Shown in pieces: positions 38,241 through 47,080 of a stretch of DNA of 64,000 nucleotides (position 1 is the first letter of the stretch; each line of letters starts with the position of its first letter). A program made the translations under genes and the position numbers. Source of the DNA: an uncultured Pelagibacteraceae bacterium (GTDB lineage: Bacteria; Pseudomonadota; Alphaproteobacteria; Pelagibacterales; Pelagibacteraceae); the NCBI GenBank assembly GCA_902587295.1, contig CACIKS010000003.1, positions 1 through 64,000 of the forward strand, given 5' to 3'. The notes beneath the pieces are model-generated. The model was not told where the DNA came from. It did not search any database and was given only the letters and a program-made list of their open reading frames with translations.

Positions 38241-40112
38241 CTAGGCTGGAACTCTGTTTTTTGTCTTTTTTATAGCTCCCAATAGTATTATTGCTGCTGC
38301 TGGGGTCACTCCATCAATCCTTAAAGCCTGTCCCAGGGTTTTTGGTCTAATCAATTTCAATTTCGACTTAACTTCGTTAGAGAGCCCACTGAAAGAGTCA
38401 TAGTCAATCTCATTTGGTATAACTAGACTTTCATCTTTTTTAAAAGTTTTAATATCGCTTTCTTGTTTGGATAAATAACCTGAGTAATGTGCATTTATTT
38501 CAACCTGCTCATCAACATAATGTCCATATTGGGGTATATCGGCCCAAACTTTTCTTAAATGATCTAATTGAACATTTTTCATTCCCAAAATTTGTAGTCC
38601 TGATCTTTTAACTCCATCCATTGCAATCTTAATGGAATGCTTCGCAGCAGCATTTGGTGTCATAGATTTTTTTAACAAACAGCCTTCTAGGCTAGTTATT
38701 TTTTTCTGCTTATCATTAAATAATTTTTTTCTGTAAGATTTTACCAAATTCATTTTTATACCCACAGGCGTAAGTCTTTGATCTGCATTGTCTGCTCTCA
38801 ATGATAATCGATATTCAGCCCGAGACGTAAACATCCTGTAGGGTTCGGAAACACCCTTGGTGATGAGATCATCTATCATCACCCCGATGTATGAGCTCGA
38901 CCTATCTAAAATAAACTCGTCTCCTTTTTGAACTTTTAGGGCAGCATTAATTCCAGCTATCAATCCTTGAGCTGCAGCTTCTTCATAACCTGTTGTCCCA
39001 TTGATTTGGCCAGCCAAGAAAAGGGACCCTATTTTTTTGGCTTCTAGACTCGCTTTTAGCTCCCTTGGGTCCACATAGTCGTACTCTATGGCATATCCTG
39101 CTCTTACCATTTTAACTTCTTCTAAACCCTTAATTTTACTTAATATTTTAAGTTGAACATCTTCAGGTAAAGAGGTCGATATACCATTTGGATAAACTGT
39201 ATGATCCTCTAAACCTTCAGGTTCTAAAAAAATTTGGTGTTTTTGTTTTTCCTTAAACTTCACAATTTTATCTTCAATGGATGGACAATATCTTGGGCCC
39301 ACTCCTTTTATGTTGCCAGAGTATATTGCGCTTCTTGAAATATTATCACTTATGATTTTGTGTACTAGGTCATTGGTGTAGGTCACACCACAGTTAATCT
39401 GTTTGTTAATAGCTTTTGTTGTTAGAAATGAAAAAAAGTATGGCTCCTTATCAGCCGGCTGCATTTCTAAATCATCATAATTAATAGTTCTTCCATCCAA
39501 CCTTGGAGGTGTTCCGGTTTTAAGTCTTCCAATTTTGATCTTAAATTTCTCTAATTGCTCACTCAAACCTGTGGAAGGTTTCTCATCATATCTTCCAGCT
39601 GGTATCTGTTTTTCGCCTATGTGTATCAAACCATTCAAGAAAGTGCCTGTAGTAAGAATTAGCTGACCACACATTACCTCTCTACCGCTTTGACAGATGA
39701 ATCCTGTTATTTTATCCTTTTCAAAGATAAATTTTACAACAGGATCAGCTATCACCTCTAAATTAGGGTAGTTGAGCAATAGCTTCTGCATATATTTTTT
39801 ATAAAGCTTTCTGTCTGACTGAGTTCGCGGCCCTCTGACTGCTGGACCTCTACTTCTGTTTAATAATCTAAACTGAATTCCTGATTTGTCGGCCACATCA
39901 CCCATAACTCCGTCCAAAGCATCAATTTCTCGAACCAAGTGGCCTTTGCCTAGTCCTCCTATAGCCGGATTGCACGACATCTCACCTATAGTCTCTATTT
40001 TGTGTGTAAAAAGACCAGTATTTACGCCCATTCTGGCCGATGCTGCCGCAGCCTCACATCCAGCGTGTCCACCGCCTATTATAACCACATCAAAGGTCAT
40101 TTTCTTGCTCAT
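38241..40112 (-). CDS. mnmG: tRNA U34 carboxymethylaminomethyl synthase subunit MnmG (GidA)
   Basis: The 623-residue FAD protein has [21 protein letters not shown] near residue 9, [24 protein letters not shown] near 45, and [15 protein letters not shown] near 195. With MnmE it installs cmnm5 groups at U34 of certain tRNAs. mnmE lies 47 bases upstream on the same strand. Confidence 0.97.
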   Translation of the reverse strand: MSKKMTFDVVIIGGGHAGCEAAAASARMGVNTGLFTHKIETIGEMSCNPAIGGLGKGHLVREIDALDGVMGDVADKSGIQFRLLNRSRGPAVRGPRTQSDRKLYKKYMQKLLLNYPNLEVIADPVVKFIFEKDKITGFICQSGREVMCGQLILTTGTFLNGLIHIGEKQIPAGRYDEKPSTGLSEQLEKFKIKIGRLKTGTPPRLDGRTINYDDLEMQPADKEPYFFSFLTTKAINKQINCGVTYTNDLVHKIISDNISRSAIYSGNIKGVGPRYCPSIEDKIVKFKEKQKHQIFLEPEGLEDHTVYPNGISTSLPEDVQLKILSKIKGLEEVKMVRAGYAIEYDYVDPRELKASLEAKKIGSLFLAGQINGTTGYEEAAAQGLIAGINAALKVQKGDEFILDRSSSYIGVMIDDLITKGVSEPYRMFTSRAEYRLSLRADNADQRLTPVGIKMNLVKSYRKKLFNDKQKKITSLEGCLLKKSMTPNAAAKHSIKIAMDGVKRSGLQILGMKNVQLDHLRKVWADIPQYGHYVDEQVEINAHYSGYLSKQESDIKTFKKDESLVIPNEIDYDSFSGLSNEVKSKLKLIRPKTLGQALRIDGVTPAAAIILLGAIKKTKNRVPA

Positions 40113-40159
40113 AGAGTAAATGTATCGATGAAATATGATTTTACAAGCTCAAAGATAGG

Positions 40160-41491
40160 TTATTTACCAATACAAAAGTCCTGAAATATAGATCCTAGTA
40201 TTTCCTCTACATCAACTTTGCCCACTATGCTTCCAAGATGCCTTGTAGCTAGTCTAAGATCTTCCGCAGCTGTTTCGATTTCTTTTTTTTGATCTTTCTC
40301 TAAAAATTTTTCTATTTCTTTTAATGCCGCATTAAGCTTAACTCGATGTCTTTCTCTGGTAACCAAAATATTGTTTACTTTCATAAATTTTTTACTCAAC
40401 TTCTCTTTTATTGTCTTAATAAGGCTATCAATATTTTTGTTGTTTTTTACTGATATCAAAATTTGATCATTTTCCTGAAACTCATTTTTAAGAGGTTTTT
40501 TACTTAAATCTGACTTATTAAAAACTAGTATACAATCTTTATTAATTAATTTTTTTATATCTTTGTTAATTGTTTTTTTTGATGCGTCTATCATAATCAA
40601 GGTTAGATCAGCGTCTTTGGCTTTCTTAATAGCTCTTTTTATTCCCTCTTTTTCAACCTTATTTTTAACCTTTCTGATACCAGCAGTGTCTGCCAAAATG
40701 ACAGGGTAACCATCGATGTTAAGATAGGTTTCTATTACGTCTCGAGTGGTGCCTTCTTGTTCGGATACAATGGCAGCTTCTCTTTTTGAAATGAGATTTA
40801 ATAAAGAAGATTTTCCTGCATTTACATCTCCGATAATAGAGATTCTAAATCCATCTCTAATTTTCTCTCCTATTTTTTGGTCCTCTAATATTTTTTTGAT
40901 ATCTTTATGAACCTGCTTTATAGAGACCTGCACTTCTTTTAAAACATTCTCTGGAAGATCATCTTCAGCAAAGTCTATTTTTGCCTCAATGTAAGACAAG
41001 GATTTAACTAGTTTTTCCCTCAAAGAATTATAATGATTTGATGCATTGCCCTGGATCAATTTTATGGCCTGTTGTCTTTGAAGCTCCGTTTCAGCATGTA
41101 TAAGATCTCCTATGCTTTCAGCCTCTAGCAGATCCATCTTGTTATTTTGAAATGCGAGTTTTGTAAACTCTCCTGGTTCTGCTAGTCTGCAATTTGCTTG
41201 ATTTCCAAGTACCCTCAAAAAACAACTAACTACAGCATTGCTGCCGTGAGTGTGAAATTCTGCTAAATCCTCTCCTGTATAACTATTTGGACCAGGTGAC
41301 CACAAAAGTAATCCCTCATCAATCATTTTACCATTTGAAGGATCATAAAATTTACAAAGATTAACCTCTTTGGATTTGATGTCATTTTTCTTTGTTATCA
41401 GTTTTAAAATTTGAAGACTATCTTTTCCAGATAATCTCAAAATTGCAATCCCTGAAGGACCTTTTCCTGTTGATAGCGCAAATATATTCAT
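40160..41491 (-). CDS. mnmE: tRNA modification GTPase MnmE (TrmE)
   Basis: The 443-residue product has an N-terminal folate-binding domain, a G domain with GDVNAGKSSLLN near residue 222, DTAG, and NKSD, and the C-terminal FCIGK motif whose Cys is needed for catalysis. It works with MnmG. In related alphaproteobacteria rho is next to mnmE; here four other genes intervene. The gap to the divergent ogt-like gene is 35 bases. Confidence 0.96.
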   Translation of the reverse strand: MNIFALSTGKGPSGIAILRLSGKDSLQILKLITKKNDIKSKEVNLCKFYDPSNGKMIDEGLLLWSPGPNSYTGEDLAEFHTHGSNAVVSCFLRVLGNQANCRLAEPGEFTKLAFQNNKMDLLEAESIGDLIHAETELQRQQAIKLIQGNASNHYNSLREKLVKSLSYIEAKIDFAEDDLPENVLKEVQVSIKQVHKDIKKILEDQKIGEKIRDGFRISIIGDVNAGKSSLLNLISKREAAIVSEQEGTTRDVIETYLNIDGYPVILADTAGIRKVKNKVEKEGIKRAIKKAKDADLTLIMIDASKKTINKDIKKLINKDCILVFNKSDLSKKPLKNEFQENDQILISVKNNKNIDSLIKTIKEKLSKKFMKVNNILVTRERHRVKLNAALKEIEKFLEKDQKKEIETAAEDLRLATRHLGSIVGKVDVEEILGSIFQDFCIGK

Positions 41492-41526
41492 TTGTTTTTT
41501 TTCTAGTTTTTCATAGCATAGAATAT

Positions 41527-41985
41527 ATGGAAAATACTATTTCTTTTAATAGTAAGTTTGGCCTGATTTCTGCTACCGAAATTGACAATAAAATAACAAA
41601 AATCAAATTTTCCAAAAAAAAAACAAGAGGTAGAATGACTAAAGTTCTCAAAAATCTCAAAAAAAAAATTAACTTATATTTTCAAAATAAGACAGACAAA
41701 ATAGAAGTTAAAATTAGGATTCAAGGAAACTTAGTTCAAAAAAAAGTATGGAAACAATTAAGAAAAATCAAAAAGGGACAAACAAAAAGTTACGGGGAAA
41801 TTGCAAAAAAGCTGAGAATTTCTCCAAGATACGTTGGAAGAATTTGTGGTGAAAACCGCCATATATTAGTTATTCCATGTCACAGAATTTTAAGATCAAA
41901 TGGCGCCTTAGGAGGTTTTTCAGCCCCAGGGGGAATAAGTTTAAAAAAGAAATTGCTGAAATTTGAAGGATTAAAATTTAAATGA
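41527..41985 (+). CDS. ogt: Methylated-DNA-[protein]-cysteine S-methyltransferase
   Basis: The start is the ATG at 41527 (152 residues); an in-frame extension upstream would run antisense through mnmE and is not supported. The C-terminal half has KVWKQLRKIKKGQTKSYGEIAKKL (DNA-binding) and IPCHRIL, whose Cys accepts the alkyl group, followed by LGGFSAPGG. It repairs O6-alkylguanine. It overlaps the next gene by 4 bases and starts a plus-strand set of three. Confidence 0.88.
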   Translation: MENTISFNSKFGLISATEIDNKITKIKFSKKKTRGRMTKVLKNLKKKINLYFQNKTDKIEVKIRIQGNLVQKKVWKQLRKIKKGQTKSYGEIAKKLRISPRYVGRICGENRHILVIPCHRILRSNGALGGFSAPGGISLKKKLLKFEGLKFK

Positions 41986-42362
41986 TTCATCTAAAAAACA
42001 ACAAGTTATTAATTTTTTTTTTTATAATAGGAATTATTCAGATCTTTTACTATTGGAATAAAAGGAGTAATTTTGAATTTGAAGTTTTAAAAAATCCATT
42101 TGAAAAAAATTCTCACATAAATTATGTTTTGCCTGAAGTAATAATTGAAACCAATAAAATATTAATTTCCAATAATATTCAAAAATTTAATTTAAGCAAA
42201 AATTTAAAAAATGATATGTACAATTATCAAAGAATAATTGAATTTAATTATCCAATAAAATTTGACGAAAAATCAAAATATACACTCTTACTAATAGAAG
42301 AGAACTACATCTGTGAGAGCATATTTGAAGGAAAACTTATAAAATTACAAAAATGCCAGTAG
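41982..42362 (+). CDS. Hypothetical single-helix membrane protein
   Basis: I do not recognise this 126-residue protein. It has one N-terminal membrane helix (KLLIFFFIIGIIQIFYYW, about 9-26) and an otherwise soluble part of about 100 residues with no clear motif; two Cys occur close to the C-terminus (ENYICES, KLQKCQ). It overlaps ogt by 4 bases and the following multi-spanning protein by 10, suggesting co-translation. Its tie to the glycosyltransferase-like genes suggests an accessory role, but this is inference. Confidence 0.6.
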   Translation: MIHLKNNKLLIFFFIIGIIQIFYYWNKRSNFEFEVLKNPFEKNSHINYVLPEVIIETNKILISNNIQKFNLSKNLKNDMYNYQRIIEFNYPIKFDEKSKYTLLLIEENYICESIFEGKLIKLQKCQ

Positions 42363-43549
42363 ATCTTAAAAAATTTAATTATAAAATCTCAATTGCACTT
42401 TTGCTATTAATCCTTAATAATTATCTCCTCATAAGTATAGGTTTTTTTAATATTGTTTTAAAAATAAATATAATTTTATTTTTTCTTACAGTTGCATTTT
42501 TTTATTTTAAAAATTTTAAAAATAATTTAACGCTTAAGATATATTTCTTACTTATATTGTTAATTTGCCTAGGTACGGCTGCAAAAGGTTGGGATTTAAG
42601 AAGTCTGTATCTATTTCATGCAAAAAGAATTTTTTTTGATCAATCAATTTATTCTGTCGCTGATAATTACGCAGCATTCAGTCATAATGATTATCCACAA
42701 TTATTGAATGCTTTTTCTGCTTCATTTGCATTTTTGATTGGCTATTGGCACGAAGTTTTTCCTAAAAGTGCATATTCATTTATTTATTTGCCGCCTTTAA
42801 TATTTTTATCTGTAAGTTTACCAAGAAAAAAATATATAATTTTTCTTTCATTAATAATTTTCTTTTTAGGATCCCACTTGTATGACGGTGGCATTGATGG
42901 GGCTGTAGCATTATATTTTGTAACTACAGCTTATTGTTTCTATAAAATTTTTTTTCAAAGGCACAGTGAGAATGTAAATTTTTTATATATTATAACATTT
43001 ATGTTCGGGTTAACTTTATCACTGATAAAAAATGAAGGATTTGCTCTACTTTTATTAATATTTGGGAGTACTGCTTTAATTAAGCTTTTTGAAAGAGATT
43101 TTACGAATAATTTAAAAAATATTTTTAGTTTATTTCTTTGTGTCATTCCATTTATATTATGGAAAATTTTTTGTTTTAAGAACGGTATAGTAAATACAGA
43201 TTTCACCTTAACATTATTAAAGGAGAATTTATTTGGCAGACTAGTACTGTTTGATAATTATAAATTATTTATTGAATACATTTTTATATCCAACGAAAAA
43301 TCTATTATCGCTTTATTAATTTTTTCAATTTCATTTTATATTAACTTTGATAAAAGAATGTTCAATTTTGTCAGCCTGTTGTTTTTATCCTATTTGGCTA
43401 TATTGTTGATAGTTTATTTTTCAACACCTTATGACTTCGATTACCATCTTAGAACTAGTGCTCATAGAGTGCTGGAATCTTTGACCTTGCTTTTGGGATT
43501 TTTCTGTTTGTATAACCTTAATTTAAAATCTTTAAAAGAAACGTCTTAA
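42353..43549 (+). CDS. Multi-spanning membrane protein, probable GT-C type glycosyltransferase
   Basis: The 398-residue protein has about 9-10 hydrophobic helices. Between the second and third, a loop with AKGWDLRSLYLFHAKRIF and AFSHNDYPQLLNAF resembles the periplasmic acidic loop of GT-C (GT39/ArnT-like) enzymes that use polyprenyl-phosphate sugars. The start overlaps the previous gene by 10 bases. The convergent GT2 gene could supply the lipid-linked sugar. The exact substrate is unknown, and a membrane protein of other function is possible. Confidence 0.6.
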   Translation: MPVDLKKFNYKISIALLLLILNNYLLISIGFFNIVLKINIILFFLTVAFFYFKNFKNNLTLKIYFLLILLICLGTAAKGWDLRSLYLFHAKRIFFDQSIYSVADNYAAFSHNDYPQLLNAFSASFAFLIGYWHEVFPKSAYSFIYLPPLIFLSVSLPRKKYIIFLSLIIFFLGSHLYDGGIDGAVALYFVTTAYCFYKIFFQRHSENVNFLYIITFMFGLTLSLIKNEGFALLLLIFGSTALIKLFERDFTNNLKNIFSLFLCVIPFILWKIFCFKNGIVNTDFTLTLLKENLFGRLVLFDNYKLFIEYIFISNEKSIIALLIFSISFYINFDKRMFNFVSLLFLSYLAILLIVYFSTPYDFDYHLRTSAHRVLESLTLLLGFFCLYNLNLKSLKETS

Positions 43550-44221
43550 AATAATTTGATATAAAACAAAAATAAAGTCATACGGTCTTATTTTTTTTCC
43601 CTCATTGTAAGATCGGCCATTGTAATTTATGGGAACTTCGTAAAATTTTCTTCCCTTTTTTACTACTTTACAAATTATTTCTGCATGTTGTTCAAAACCA
43701 GATGTTTGAAGTTGATTTGCATCTAAAAGATCCTTTTTAAAGGCAAAATAGCAAGAATATATATCGGTAAATGTAGTGTTATATAACAAATTAAATAAGA
43801 ATGTTAAAAAATTATTTGCAAATTTATTAAGTATATTATGAGATCTGGTGTAATTGGCATAATTAAACCTAGAACCAATAATTCCATCTGCATCAAAATC
43901 GGAAAATATTTTTTCGAATTTTAAAATATCCGATGGATTATATTCTAAATCCGCATCATGAAAGATAATATAAGTTCCGGTTGATTCAAGAATGCCACGT
44001 TTGATAGAATGTCCTTTTCCTTTATTATTTTTATTTATTAAGAGTTTATCGTATAGATTTTTATTACTTTCTAGAATTTTTGGAGAATCATCAGTTGAGC
44101 CGTCGTCGATAACGATAATTTCATATTGAAATAAATTTGATTTTAAATTTCTTACTGCTTGTAGAGATTTAAGCAATGTTTTTTCTTCATTGTAAACTGG
44201 AATTAAAATGCTCAAAATCAT
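43532..44221 (-). CDS. Glycosyltransferase family 2 (polyprenyl-phosphate sugar synthase-like)
   Basis: The 229-residue protein has the GT-A motifs SILIPVYNEEKTLLKSL at the N-terminus, IVIDDGSTDDSP near 37, and FHDADLEYNP near 91 (DXD-like). It has no large C-terminal membrane domain, similar to dolichyl-phosphate mannose synthases. It probably transfers a sugar to a polyprenyl phosphate. It faces the GT-C-like gene, with an 18-base 3' overlap, and is upstream of nothing else on its strand. Confidence 0.85.
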   Translation of the reverse strand: MILSILIPVYNEEKTLLKSLQAVRNLKSNLFQYEIIVIDDGSTDDSPKILESNKNLYDKLLINKNNKGKGHSIKRGILESTGTYIIFHDADLEYNPSDILKFEKIFSDFDADGIIGSRFNYANYTRSHNILNKFANNFLTFLFNLLYNTTFTDIYSCYFAFKKDLLDANQLQTSGFEQHAEIICKVVKKGRKFYEVPINYNGRSYNEGKKIRPYDFIFVLYQIILRRFF

Positions 44222-44249
44222 AATTTTTGACCAATAGATCAGGGTAAAA

Positions 44250-45521
44250 TTACCCTGGTTTATTCATCGAAACAAAAAAATCTGCATTATTTTTTGTATT
44301 TTTAAGCTTGGACATTAAAAATTCTATTCCATCCATAGTGCCCATTGGACTTATAATCCTTCTTAAAACATTTACTTTCGTTAAATCCTCTTTTTTAAAC
44401 AATAGCTCCTCCCTTCTTGTACCAGATCGCGTTATGTCTATTGCAGGATAAATTCTTTTATCTGCAATTTTTCTATCAAGAATTAGTTCTGAATTTCCAG
44501 TCCCTTTAAATTCTTCAAAGATTACTTCATCCATTCTGCTACCAGTATCTATCAATGCAGTAGAAATAATTGTTAATGATCCACCTTGCTCCACATTTCT
44601 TGCTGCTCCAAAAAATCTTTTTGGACGCTGAAGTGCATTTGCATCGACCCCTCCTGTTAAAACCTTCCCAGAACTTGGAACTACAGCGTTATAGGCTCTA
44701 CCTAATCTGGTAATTGAGTCTAACAAAATAACTACATCTTTTTTATGTTCAACTAATCTTTTTGCTTTTTCTATAACCATTTCTGCAACAGCAACGTGCC
44801 TTGAAGCTGGTTCATCAAATGTTGAACTTATTACCTCACCTTTTACGGTTCTTTGCATATCTGTTACTTCCTCTGGCCTTTCATCTATCAAAAGAACCAT
44901 TAAAAAACACTCTGGATGATTTGTTGCTAAAGAATTAGCGATATTTTGGAGAATAATTGTTTTTCCTGCCTTCGGTGGAGATATTATAAGAGACCTTTGA
45001 CCTTTTCCTATCGGACTTACTAAATCTATTAGTCGTGCTGTTTGGTCAGGTTTTTTTTCTGTAGTATTTTTCTCAACTTCCATTTTTAACTGGTTGTCTG
45101 GATAAAGTGGAGTCAAGTTATCAAATGCTATTTTGTTTCTTCCTTTTTCAGGATTTTCGAAGTTAATTTGGCTTACTTTTAGTAATGCAAAATACCTTTC
45201 GGCATCTTTTGGGGCTCTTATTTCACCCTCTACGGAATCTCCAGTTCTTAATCCAAATTTTCTGATTTGACTTGGACTTACATAAATATCATCGGGACCC
45301 GGAAGATAATTTGATTCAATCGCTCTCAAAAATCCAAATCCATCTTGCAAAACCTCTAAAACACCTCCACCGGTAATTTGCTCTTTTTTTTCTGCTAATT
45401 TTTTTAGTATTGCAAAAAGAATTTCTTGTTTTCGCAAGGTACTTGGGTTTTCAATACCAAGCTTTTCAGCCTGTGATATTAGTTCAGATGGCGATTTTTG
45501 CTTTAATTCTTGTAAGTTCAT
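44250..45521 (-). CDS. rho: Transcription termination factor Rho
   Basis: The 423-residue protein has the N-terminal RNA-binding OB fold ([32 protein letters not shown] near residues 52-85), the Walker A PPKAGKT near 187, and the Q- and R-loop region with [19 protein letters not shown]. It is an RNA helicase that ends transcription. The gap of 63 bases to hemJ downstream shows no convincing terminator. Confidence 0.97.
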   Translation of the reverse strand: MNLQELKQKSPSELISQAEKLGIENPSTLRKQEILFAILKKLAEKKEQITGGGVLEVLQDGFGFLRAIESNYLPGPDDIYVSPSQIRKFGLRTGDSVEGEIRAPKDAERYFALLKVSQINFENPEKGRNKIAFDNLTPLYPDNQLKMEVEKNTTEKKPDQTARLIDLVSPIGKGQRSLIISPPKAGKTIILQNIANSLATNHPECFLMVLLIDERPEEVTDMQRTVKGEVISSTFDEPASRHVAVAEMVIEKAKRLVEHKKDVVILLDSITRLGRAYNAVVPSSGKVLTGGVDANALQRPKRFFGAARNVEQGGSLTIISTALIDTGSRMDEVIFEEFKGTGNSELILDRKIADKRIYPAIDITRSGTRREELLFKKEDLTKVNVLRRIISPMGTMDGIEFLMSKLKNTKNNADFFVSMNKPG

Positions 45522-45584
45522 AAGGATTTATTTTAAGAGGTAAGTATACTAACAATATAGTCATTTAATATTTAAAATTCAAGT

Positions 45585-46019
45585 CTAAATAGGCTTAAAA
45601 ATTACAATAAATACTATTCCTATTAATAAAATTGTTGGTACTTCATTGACAAATCTGAAGAATTTTGATGAATGCTCGTTATTATTTTCACTAAACTTTT
45701 TTAAACAACTAAATAAAAAAAAATGGTAAAAAGTTAATGAAATTACCAATATAAGTTTTGTAACTACCCAGAATTCTTTTAGAGATTCTAACCCTATTGA
45801 ATGAAGTAACAACAATCCAAAAATCCAGGAAAGTATCATTGATGGATTCATAATATAAAGAAAAAGTCTTCTTTCCATTGTTTTAAAAATATTATTTATA
45901 TCTTCGTTATTAGATTTATCAGAATGGTATACAAAAATTCTTGGTAAATATAACAAACCTGCCATCCAAGATATAACAGCTATTAGATGTAAGGATTTAA
46001 ACAGCAAGTAAGTATTCAT
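45585..46019 (-). CDS. hemJ: Protoporphyrinogen oxidase HemJ
   Basis: The 144-residue product has four membrane helices and the UPF0093 pattern: KSLHLIAVISWMAGLLYLPRIFVYHSD at the start (conserved His and Arg), then FWVVTKLILVISLTFYHFF. HemJ oxidises protoporphyrinogen IX in the penultimate step of haem synthesis. It follows hemH by one base, giving a two-gene haem unit; hemE lies 14 kb away near the proposed origin. Confidence 0.92.
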   Translation of the reverse strand: MNTYLLFKSLHLIAVISWMAGLLYLPRIFVYHSDKSNNEDINNIFKTMERRLFLYIMNPSMILSWIFGLLLLHSIGLESLKEFWVVTKLILVISLTFYHFFLFSCLKKFSENNNEHSSKFFRFVNEVPTILLIGIVFIVIFKPI

Positions 46020-46020
46020 T

Positions 46021-47022
46021 TTATTTTATAAGATATTTTTTTATTAAATGTGAAAATAATTCAATATGATCCTTATTATCATTTAAACAAGGAACAATAT
46101 CAAAATTTTTTCCTCCATTTTTTTCAAAACTTTCTTTACCTTGAATGGCAATTTCTTCCAAAGTTTCTACACAATCAGATGAAAATCCTGGACATAATAC
46201 AATTATATTTTTTTTTCCATCTAAAGGCAATTTTTCTAAAGTCTTATCTGTATAGGGTTGCAGCCATTCTTGAGGACCAAATCTAGATTGAAAAGTTGTG
46301 ATTATAGGAATTTTATTTTTAAAATTTTCACTTAAAAGCCGTGTAGTTTTTTGACAATAACAATGATAAGGGTCTCCTTTGTCAAAATATTTTTTTGGTA
46401 TACCGTGGTAAGAAGCAACTATCAAATCTGGTTTCCAATTGATTTCTGAAAGTTTTTTTTCCAAACTATTTTTAAGAGCTTCTATGTATAAAGGCTCAGA
46501 CTCGTAGTGTGGAATAATCTGCAAGCTTGGTTGCCATCTCATTTTCATTAATGATCTGTAAACTTCATCACACACTGTAGCTGTAGTTGCTGCAGCATAT
46601 TGTGGGTACAATGGCAAAATAATAATATTCTCACATCCCTCATTCTTGAGATATATCATTTTTTTGTTTATACTTGGATTTCCATATCTCATAGCGTAAT
46701 CAACTATTGTAGAGTCGTCGTTAATTTTTTTTTGTAAATTTTTTGATTGCATAATAGTATAATACCTAAGGGGAGACATATTTTCTTTCTTCATCCATAT
46801 TTTTTTATATGCTTCTGCCGTTTTAGATGGTCTTAAGTTTAAAATAAAAATATTTAAAATTATTTGCCAGATAAATGGGTTTATCTCTATAACTCTTTTA
46901 TCAGATAAAAATTCTCTCAAATATTTTCTTATATCCAACCACCCTGTCGAGTCAGGAGTGCCCAAATTAACTATTAAAATACCTGTCTTGCCATATTTTA
47001 CTTTAGGGTGATTTTTATCCAT
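46021..47022 (-). CDS. hemH: Ferrochelatase
   Basis: The 333-residue product has GILIVNLGTPDS near residue 14, VDYAMRYGNPSI near 102, IILPLYPQYAAATTA near 132 and VASYHGIPKKYFDKGDPY near 205, where the His is catalytic. It inserts iron into protoporphyrin IX at the inner membrane. It is divergent from ftsK with a 58-base gap. Confidence 0.96.
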   Translation of the reverse strand: MDKNHPKVKYGKTGILIVNLGTPDSTGWLDIRKYLREFLSDKRVIEINPFIWQIILNIFILNLRPSKTAEAYKKIWMKKENMSPLRYYTIMQSKNLQKKINDDSTIVDYAMRYGNPSINKKMIYLKNEGCENIIILPLYPQYAAATTATVCDEVYRSLMKMRWQPSLQIIPHYESEPLYIEALKNSLEKKLSEINWKPDLIVASYHGIPKKYFDKGDPYHCYCQKTTRLLSENFKNKIPIITTFQSRFGPQEWLQPYTDKTLEKLPLDGKKNIIVLCPGFSSDCVETLEEIAIQGKESFEKNGGKNFDIVPCLNDNKDHIELFSHLIKKYLIK

Positions 47023-47080
47023 TTTTTTATTTTTTTTTAAAACTTTATCAATTTTTTATAAATGATACAAAGTAAAGCAG

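Noticed and set aside
41392-41526. N-terminal extension of the alkyltransferase gene
   Set aside because: The 45 extra codons lie antisense to mnmE and give a hydrophobic sequence foreign to the family; the ATG at 41527 fits the family start.
45560-45590. Weak inverted repeat AAGTCT/AGGCTT before the hemJ stop as a terminator
   Set aside because: It has a short imperfect stem and no T-run on either strand.
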